Source: Stutzerimonas stutzeri
GTDB taxonomy: Bacteria; Pseudomonadota; Gammaproteobacteria; Enterobacterales; Pasteurellaceae
Direction: 5' to 3'
NCBI GenBank assembly: GCA_901420285.1
Contig: CABDVE010000001.1
Coordinates: forward strand, 1,364,001 to 1,428,000
DNA length: 64,000 bases
The position numbers and the translations under genes were made by a program. The notes beneath the pieces were generated by a model. The model had not been told where the DNA came from, did no database searches, and worked only from the letters and a program-made list of their open reading frames with translations. Shown piece after piece: positions 58,419 through 64,000 of the stretch (position 1 is the first letter of the stretch; each line of letters begins with the position of its first letter).

Positions 58419-60176
58419 CACAATACACACGGCCAAACTTAATTGTTTGTTGTGGAATTGATGAAGGGTGCCGCGGTGGCCGACGCTTAAAATAATCATA
58501 TTCGGCAGGCGGGTTTTGATGGTTTGATAAAGTAATTGTTCGGTCGGTTCGTCCAGTGCCGAGGTGGTTTCGTCGAGAAAGACAACATCGGGTTTGGTGA
58601 GCAAAATGCGAATGAAAGCGACGCGTTGCAATTCACCCGGCGAGAGAACGGCTTGCCAGTCGTTTTCTTGATCCAGCGCGGGCAAGTATTTCTCCAAACA
58701 ACAATCGCGCATTATGTTTTCCAGTTCTTCGTGATGCGGATTGATGTCAGGATAACAAATGGCTTCGCGCAAGGTGCCTTGTGGCATATAAGGACGTTGT
58801 GGCAGGAACAGGCTACCACTGCACGGGTGTTCGGCAATGCCGACGGTTTCAAAAGGGTAAATTCCCGCAATGGCTTTCAATAAAGTGGTTTTGCCGGTGC
58901 CGGAAGCGCCTTGAATCAGCAAAGCGTCGCCATTTGTTAATTCGACGTTAATGTTGCTAAGCAAAAGGCGTCCTTGTTCGTCTTTTATGCCGAAATCTTT
59001 CAATGCTACGCGATTTGAGCATTTGTAAGGTCGGCTTACTTCCGATTGATCCAGATCGTCCAATTTGGTCATAAAGCCATGCAGACGATTTAGGCGCGCT
59101 TGGTAAAGGGTGAATTGTTCGTAAAACAAGCGGAAAAAGGATAATGCGGTCATTAAGCGGTTAAATGCTTGTACGGTTTGGTGCATATCGCCAAGTTTGA
59201 TTTGGCCGCTGAAAAAACGCGGTGCTTGTAACATTAACGGCAGCAATTTGGCGGTGCGGGTGACGCCGGTGTTAAAGCCGTCCAAGCCGAGCATTTTCAA
59301 TACAATCGCCCAGCGGTTGCGAATAATGTCGGCAAATTTGTGCTGCAGGAAAATGCGTTCTTTTTGTTCGCCGTGATAAAAGGCGATACTTTCCGCATTG
59401 TCGCGCACGCGAATGAGGGAATAACGATAATCGCCGTTGAGTTTTTCTTTGTTAAAGTTGAGTTTGATTAGCGGATGGCCGATCCACACGGACATTAGCG
59501 TGGCGAAAATGATGAAGGCATAAATAAAAAAGACGACACCCTTTTCGATGTTCAATCCAAATAGGCTTAACACACCGGACAGCGACCAAAGAATAATGGT
59601 GAATTCAATGGTGGTGAGAACAGAATTGATGACGCCGCGCGCAATTTGTACGGTACTGGAAATAAATTCGCGTGCATCTTGTTCGATCCGCTGGTCGATA
59701 TTGTCGGGCAGTTCGCGTTCGTATTTAAGGCGATAATACTTTTTGTTTTCCAGCCAACGTCGTAACAGCACCGCATTGAGGCTTTCCAGCCAGCGGATTT
59801 CAAATACTTGGCGTAGAAAATAATCGGCGATGGAGTGAATCACTTGCACTAAAACCAGCACCGCATTGAGTTTGGCGAAAAACCAGAATTTATCGGCGTC
59901 GAGTTCTTGCATTGCGCTATATAAGCCGTTGTAAAAAAATGAGTTAAGCACACTAAAGCGCACTTCAAGCAAAATCATTAAAAATAGCAAGAGTAACAAC
60001 GCGATGATTTTGAACCAGTTTTGCCGCGTTACGGAGGGCGCGGCAATTTGCCAAAATTTTTTGCCGAAGGCGGTTTGTTTCAAGGCAGCGATGCTGATGA
60101 CAAAGCACAACACCACCCAGAAAAGGGCGTTTAAAAGCCAGCTTAAACTGTTATTAAGTTCGGTTTGCCAGTTCAT
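58416..60176 (-). CDS. YddA/SbmA-type ABC transporter (HI0036-like)
   Basis: A 586-residue half transporter with an N-terminal ABC_membrane_2 domain of about six helices and a C-terminal ATPase. VLRRWLENKKYYRLKYERELPDNIDQRIEQDAREF is the membrane-domain signature (shown in part). Walker A GASGTGKTTLLK, signature LSPGELQRVAF and Walker B VVFLDETTSALDE are intact. Relatives include E. coli YddA and mycobacterial Rv1819c; some import cobalamin or peptides. Two dispersed motifs (59768 and 59857) encode LNAVLL and LNAVLV. It follows the TonB receptor gene with a terminator between. Confidence 0.9.
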   Translation of the reverse strand: MNWQTELNNSLSWLLNALFWVVLCFVISIAALKQTAFGKKFWQIAAPSVTRQNWFKIIALLLLLFLMILLEVRFSVLNSFFYNGLYSAMQELDADKFWFFAKLNAVLVLVQVIHSIADYFLRQVFEIRWLESLNAVLLRRWLENKKYYRLKYERELPDNIDQRIEQDAREFISSTVQIARGVINSVLTTIEFTIILWSLSGVLSLFGLNIEKGVVFFIYAFIIFATLMSVWIGHPLIKLNFNKEKLNGDYRYSLIRVRDNAESIAFYHGEQKERIFLQHKFADIIRNRWAIVLKMLGLDGFNTGVTRTAKLLPLMLQAPRFFSGQIKLGDMHQTVQAFNRLMTALSFFRLFYEQFTLYQARLNRLHGFMTKLDDLDQSEVSRPYKCSNRVALKDFGIKDEQGRLLLSNINVELTNGDALLIQGASGTGKTTLLKAIAGIYPFETVGIAEHPCSGSLFLPQRPYMPQGTLREAICYPDINPHHEELENIMRDCCLEKYLPALDQENDWQAVLSPGELQRVAFIRILLTKPDVVFLDETTSALDEPTEQLLYQTIKTRLPNMIILSVGHRGTLHQFHNKQLSLAVCIV

Positions 60177-60190
60177 AAATTTCCATAAAC

Positions 60191-60217
60191 GAAAAAAGGG
60201 CGAAAGCTTCGCCCTAA
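60191..60217 (-). terminator. Terminator after the TonB-dependent receptor gene
   Basis: On minus AGGGCGAA-GC-TTTCGCCCT forms a strong stem followed by seven T, between the receptor stop (60232) and the ABC gene start. Confidence 0.85.
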
Positions 60218-60231
60218 GTTTTAGCGGTTAA

Positions 60232-62448
60232 TTAAAATTCCACTTTTGCGTTAAGCATTACTTCACGACCATAGCCTAAAGATACCGGCACGATGTAATT
60301 ATCCGCATTACCAGAAGTGGATTGATAATACACTTTGTCGGATAGGTTTTTACCATTCAATTGAAGGTTAACTTTTTTACCCGCAATTTTCGTTTCGTAA
60401 GCTAAATAGGCATCGTAAACGGTGGCGCTTGGAATTTTATACGCCTTTTTATAGTTAGAACTATAAGCCGTCCAACTGCCGAGATAACGCGCGCCGGTGC
60501 CGACACGCCAGTGGCCACTTAAAAATTCGCCTAAATCGTAGCTTAAGAATAACGCCGCTTGATGTTTTGGTACGCCATTTAATTGTTTACCTACCGCATC
60601 GCCATATTTATCGTCTTTTAAGCTTTTCACTTTGGTATAAGTATAAGTGGCGGAAGCGCTTAATTTATCGGTAATGTTACCGTTAATATCGATTTCGATA
60701 CCGCGAGAACGTTGTTTGCCCGCGATGTAAACGTCACCGTTTGCATCTGTTTGTGAAACGTTGTGTTTATTGATATTAAATAAAGCCAAGGTGGCATTAA
60801 TATCGGCGCTTTCGTATTTCATACCGGTTTCAATGGATTTGCCTTTTTCCGGTGCCAAATCCGAAGACACTTTATCTGCAATACTATATTGCGGACGGAA
60901 AGATTCCGCATAATTGGCATAAGTCGCCCAGTTTGATGTCAACTTATAAACCGCACCGAATTGATAAAGCAGTTTGCCATCATGTTGTTTGGTGTTCGGT
61001 ACGAAAGTCGCGCCAATGCGGTGCCGTCCGGCTACTTGATCAAAATATTCATAACGCAAGCCGCCGGTTAAGATAACGTTATCGGTAAGATAAGCAGTAT
61101 CTTGAAGGAATGCGCCAAGTGTTTTGATATGGTTAATCTGATAGTTGTTTGCTGCCGGTGCTGCCACCGCCGGCGGATTGGTATAAACCGGATGATCGAT
61201 ATTAATGGTGCGCCATAGCCCATTGTTATAAACCGGCCCGGTTGTGCGATAGTTGCGCGTTGCATCCAGTCCAAAGATAAAACGGTTGGCCACTTCGCCG
61301 ATAGCGAATTCACCGATTAAATTGGCCGATGCAGTATGAATGCGCTGATCGGCGGCTTGCATTTCGGTACGACGCAATGCAGTGCGCGGTGCCAAAGGAT
61401 TGGAATAAATTACCACGCCCCGCGCATTGCGTTGTTGATAGGTTAAAGTTGCGCTATCGCTAGTATTTACTGCCACTACACGGGTTTGGCGATAATGATA
61501 TTTATCGCGCGCATAACCGTAAGCAAAGTTGATTTTCCATTGGTCGTTTAACTTATGTTCGAGTTTTACTTGAATATTGTCGGTTTTGCCATAGGTTTGG
61601 TTATTCGGCTCGTCTAAACGACGTTCCGCCGGAATATTCACTACGTGGCCGTTAACCAATTGGGTACCGCGATCAAACGGCTGTGTATAATCAAGATGTT
61701 CGTAAGTCGCTAAAACTTTTGTTTTATCGTTTTCCCAAGAAAGCGACGGGGCATAAGTGGTACTTTTGATCTGACCGAAATTACGCCAATAATCTTTTTC
61801 TTGTTTGTCGTAAATAAAGCGATACGCAAAACCGTTGCCTAAACCGCCTGTAGAATCGAATTGCGTCCCCCACATATTATGAGTGCCGAAGCTCGCCCCG
61901 ACTACGTGTTTACTTTCTTGCTGCGGTTTTTTGCTAATCACATTAATAATGCCGCCCGGATCTTGAATACCGTAAAGCACTGATGCCGGCCCCTTCAAGA
62001 CTTCCACGGTTTCCGTGGTCGCACCGAAGTTATGTGACGGCCCCGCTTGCATACCGTTACGCATAATTGAATTATCACGGTTACCGCCGAAGCCGCGTTT
62101 TTGCACCGCATCAAACACTCCGCCCAACGTATTGGCTTGGCTTACCCCGCTCACGCTGGAAAGGGCGTCAATCAAATCATTCGGTTTACGATCTTCGATT
62201 AATTTTGTTGTCACCACATTTACCGTGGTCGGCGTATCAATAATCGGCACATTTACTTTCGAAACGGACGAAGTTCCGACAGCGTGATAACCGATTTGCT
62301 GTAATTCCTGTGCGTTTACGTCAATCGTATCCAGCACTTCCGTATTTTCGCCGGCTTTTGCTTGTTTTTGCTCTTGCGGCTGCGCCAACGCGGAACCGGC
62401 AATACTCGCCAAAATTGCGGTATAAATTACGCTATGTTTAAAAGTCAT
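60232..62448 (-). CDS. TonB-dependent siderophore receptor
   Basis: An outer membrane beta-barrel receptor. I chose ATG 62448 ([23 protein letters not shown]), 738 residues, with TAAGGAAACC upstream and a proper signal peptide ending [14 protein letters not shown] (about residues 38-47) is the TonB-box region, and the plug has [55 protein letters not shown]. The barrel ends in NAKVEF, with the final Phe needed for BAM. The TIGR01783-type siderophore family (ferrichrome/ferrioxamine-like) fits; ligand unknown. A Fur-box candidate upstream fits iron control. Confidence 0.94.
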   Translation of the reverse strand: MTFKHSVIYTAILASIAGSALAQPQEQKQAKAGENTEVLDTIDVNAQELQQIGYHAVGTSSVSKVNVPIIDTPTTVNVVTTKLIEDRKPNDLIDALSSVSGVSQANTLGGVFDAVQKRGFGGNRDNSIMRNGMQAGPSHNFGATTETVEVLKGPASVLYGIQDPGGIINVISKKPQQESKHVVGASFGTHNMWGTQFDSTGGLGNGFAYRFIYDKQEKDYWRNFGQIKSTTYAPSLSWENDKTKVLATYEHLDYTQPFDRGTQLVNGHVVNIPAERRLDEPNNQTYGKTDNIQVKLEHKLNDQWKINFAYGYARDKYHYRQTRVVAVNTSDSATLTYQQRNARGVVIYSNPLAPRTALRRTEMQAADQRIHTASANLIGEFAIGEVANRFIFGLDATRNYRTTGPVYNNGLWRTINIDHPVYTNPPAVAAPAANNYQINHIKTLGAFLQDTAYLTDNVILTGGLRYEYFDQVAGRHRIGATFVPNTKQHDGKLLYQFGAVYKLTSNWATYANYAESFRPQYSIADKVSSDLAPEKGKSIETGMKYESADINATLALFNINKHNVSQTDANGDVYIAGKQRSRGIEIDINGNITDKLSASATYTYTKVKSLKDDKYGDAVGKQLNGVPKHQAALFLSYDLGEFLSGHWRVGTGARYLGSWTAYSSNYKKAYKIPSATVYDAYLAYETKIAGKKVNLQLNGKNLSDKVYYQSTSGNADNYIVPVSLGYGREVMLNAKVEF

Positions 62449-62489
62449 TCTTGGTTTCCTTAAAATGAGAGTAAAAAAACGGCGGCAAG

Positions 62490-62508
62490 TATAACGAAAA
62501 CGATTGCC
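62490..62508. promoter_or_regulatory. Fur box candidate
   Basis: TATAACGAAAACGATTGCC matches the 19-bp Fur consensus at 12 positions and lies 42 bases before the receptor start codon. Confidence 0.45.
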
Positions 62509-62570
62509 TGACTCAATAGGAATTATTCGCATTAATTATCCGGTCATAAAAATTCTGTGAACATCGAAAT

Positions 62571-62616
62571 CAGCACCGCATTGGACGCTTATCCGGCGGG
62601 CTTCAATGCGGTGCTG
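62571..62616. repeat. Palindromic dispersed-motif element
   Basis: CAGCACCGCATTGGACGC and GCTTCAATGCGGTGCTG face each other across ATCCGG. It belongs with the elements at 9221 and 37195, but the inner arms have diverged. Confidence 0.85.
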
Positions 62617-62664
62617 AAACGCGATCTCAATAAGCCGTTGGAATCAAACGAACTTCCGGCAAAA

Positions 62665-62715
62665 AATAACCGCACTTTAATTCGTTCCTCAAAAACAAAC
62701 TAAAGTGCGGTTATT
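62665..62715 (-). terminator. rnpB terminator with canonical uptake sequences
   Basis: AATAACCGCACTTTA and TAAAGTGCGGTTATT form a 15-bp stem; each arm contains the canonical AAGTGCGGT uptake sequence. It is the only inverted pair of the canonical form seen here. Confidence 0.85.
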
Positions 62716-62716
62716 T

Positions 62717-63101
<385 letters not shown>

Positions 63102-63102
<1 letters not shown>

Positions 63103-63137
63103 GCGCGTAGTATAGAGATTAACAAAAGTACGGTCAA
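63102..63137 (-). promoter_or_regulatory. rnpB promoter
   Basis: TTGACC (63137-63132) and TATACT (63114-63109) with a 17-base spacer; transcription would start near 63102, matching the RNA 5' end. Confidence 0.85.
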
Positions 63138-63286
63138 TAAAACCTAACGGATTTTAAATGCGCATATATCATAGCTTCAGGCGCAATATCGCAAGCTTTC
63201 GCATCAGCAAGACAGCATAATTTTTCATTCGTTTTTTGATGCCATTCAGCTAAAATAGCGCCATTTCAACGCAGCTTAGGATGGTT

Positions 63287-64000
63287 ATGAATTATCTACA
63301 AATCGCTCGCGACACGCTTGCCGTGGAGAGCACCGCATTGACGCAATTAAGTCGACGTTTAAACGATGACTTTAATCAAGTCGTGGAATTGATTTTGGCT
63401 TGCCGAGGCCGTTTAGTTATTGGCGGCATCGGTAAATCCGGTTTAATCGGCAAGAAAATGGTGGCGACTTTTGCCTCCACCGGCACGCCAAGTTTCTTTT
63501 TACATCCGACAGAAGCCTTTCACGGCGATTTGGGTATGCTTAAGCCGATTGATATTGTTATGCTGATTTCTTACAGCGGCGAAACGGACGATGTGAACAA
63601 ACTGATCCCGAGTCTGAAAAATTTCGGTAATCAAATTATTGCGTTAACCAGTAATAAAAATTCGACGTTGGCCCGTCACGCGGATTATGTATTGGATATT
63701 ACGGTGGAACGCGAAGTTTGCCCGAATAATTTGGCGCCGACCACGTCTGCCTTAGTCACTCTGGCTCTCGGTGATGCGTTAGCGGTGTCTTTAATCACCG
63801 CACGCGATTTTCAACCGGCGGATTTCGCCAAATTCCATCCGGGCGGTAGCCTTGGGCGTCGCTTGTTATGCAAAGTGAAAGACCAAATGCAAACGCGCTT
63901 ACCGGTTATTGCGCCGACCAGCAATTTTACGGACTGTTTAAGCGCAATGAATGAAGGTCGAATGGGAGTGGCTTTAGTGATGGAAAACCAACAACTAAAA
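63287..64000 (+). CDS. kdsD: Arabinose 5-phosphate isomerase, 5' part
   Basis: KdsD converts ribulose 5-phosphate to arabinose 5-phosphate, the first step toward Kdo of lipooligosaccharide. The gene runs off the window; 238 codons are present of about 310. The SIS domain includes LVIGGIGKSGLIGKKMVATFAST, HPTEAFHGDLGML and ISYSGETDDVNKLI; the C-terminal part starts CBS repeats (TNFTDCLSAMNEGRMGVALV-like). I chose ATG 63287 (TTAGGATGGTT upstream). A dispersed motif at 63331 encodes ESTALT. GutQ is an alternative name for paralogues, but single-copy context favours KdsD. Confidence 0.93.
   Translation, partial: MNYLQIARDTLAVESTALTQLSRRLNDDFNQVVELILACRGRLVIGGIGKSGLIGKKMVATFASTGTPSFFLHPTEAFHGDLGMLKPIDIVMLISYSGETDDVNKLIPSLKNFGNQIIALTSNKNSTLARHADYVLDITVEREVCPNNLAPTTSALVTLALGDALAVSLITARDFQPADFAKFHPGGSLGRRLLCKVKDQMQTRLPVIAPTSNFTDCLSAMNEGRMGVALVMENQQLK

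Overview
The window looks like a chromosomal segment of a member of the Pasteurellaceae, most likely Aggregatibacter or a close relative. The evidence is the gene content (sspAB-rpsI-rplM, topA, rluB-cysB, sucABCD-mdh-argR, ribH-nusB-thiL-pgpA, an HI0036-like ABC exporter), a few Haemophilus-type uptake sequences (AAGTGCGGT), and an HMW1C-type N-glycosyltransferase beside a trimeric autotransporter. There are 43 intact or edge-truncated protein genes, two gene remnants and one structural RNA gene (rnpB).

Layout. 1-2769: end of a ydfG-like dehydrogenase, a small membrane protein, trpB, trpA. 3011-5129 (minus): sspB, sspA, rpsI, rplM. 5434-9063: metF, then topA (minus). 9295-13815: smrB, prmB, cysB, rluB, yciO. 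13954-21678 (minus): sucD, sucC, sucB, sucA and mdh, with a possible CRP-controlled small RNA between sucA and mdh. 21885-25196: argR, a yfcH-like epimerase, yccA, a lipoprotein and yfaE. 25191-30352 (minus): dapB, LysE/RhtC exporter, pgpA, thiL, nusB, ribH, a YcgN-like protein and a DUF2799-like lipoprotein; then glnS to 32156. 32420-36985: a macA-macB-outer-membrane-factor tripartite exporter, followed by a truncated histidine phosphatase gene.

The outstanding region is 37366-55475 (minus): a giant trimeric autotransporter adhesin of 4,835 residues, a GT9-fold/TPR-type glycosyltransferase and an HMW1C/NGT (GT41) cytoplasmic N-glycosyltransferase. About 3,150 residues of the adhesin are a continuous 7-residue repeat, and almost every heptad carries one N-X-T sequon (NST, NTT, rarely NNT, NAT, NIT). 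That gives roughly 450 potential glycosylation sites per chain and over 1,300 per trimer. Substrate and enzymes together read as a dedicated hyper-glycosylated fibre system.

55476-58387 is an accessory island upstream of the adhesin with three toxin-antitoxin pairs (RelBE-like, PemIK/ChpB-like, MazEF-like), a remnant resembling the start of a Fic protein, and three copies of a 47-bp repeat. 58416-62448 (minus) holds an SbmA/YddA-type ABC exporter and a TonB-dependent siderophore receptor with a Fur-box candidate. The window ends with rnpB (minus) and the start of kdsD.

A second theme is a dispersed motif, CAATGCGGTGCT (often followed by ATTTT), about 40 times outside the adhesin gene and about 50 times inside its repeats. 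It occurs singly, as inverted pairs acting as terminators, and inside genes. It resembles the Pasteurellaceae uptake sequence with two changes and far outnumbers the canonical form here. In one frame it encodes N-S-T-A-L, which is one of the adhesin heptads, so the repetitive sequon and the dispersed motif are the same DNA. All counts were made by eye.
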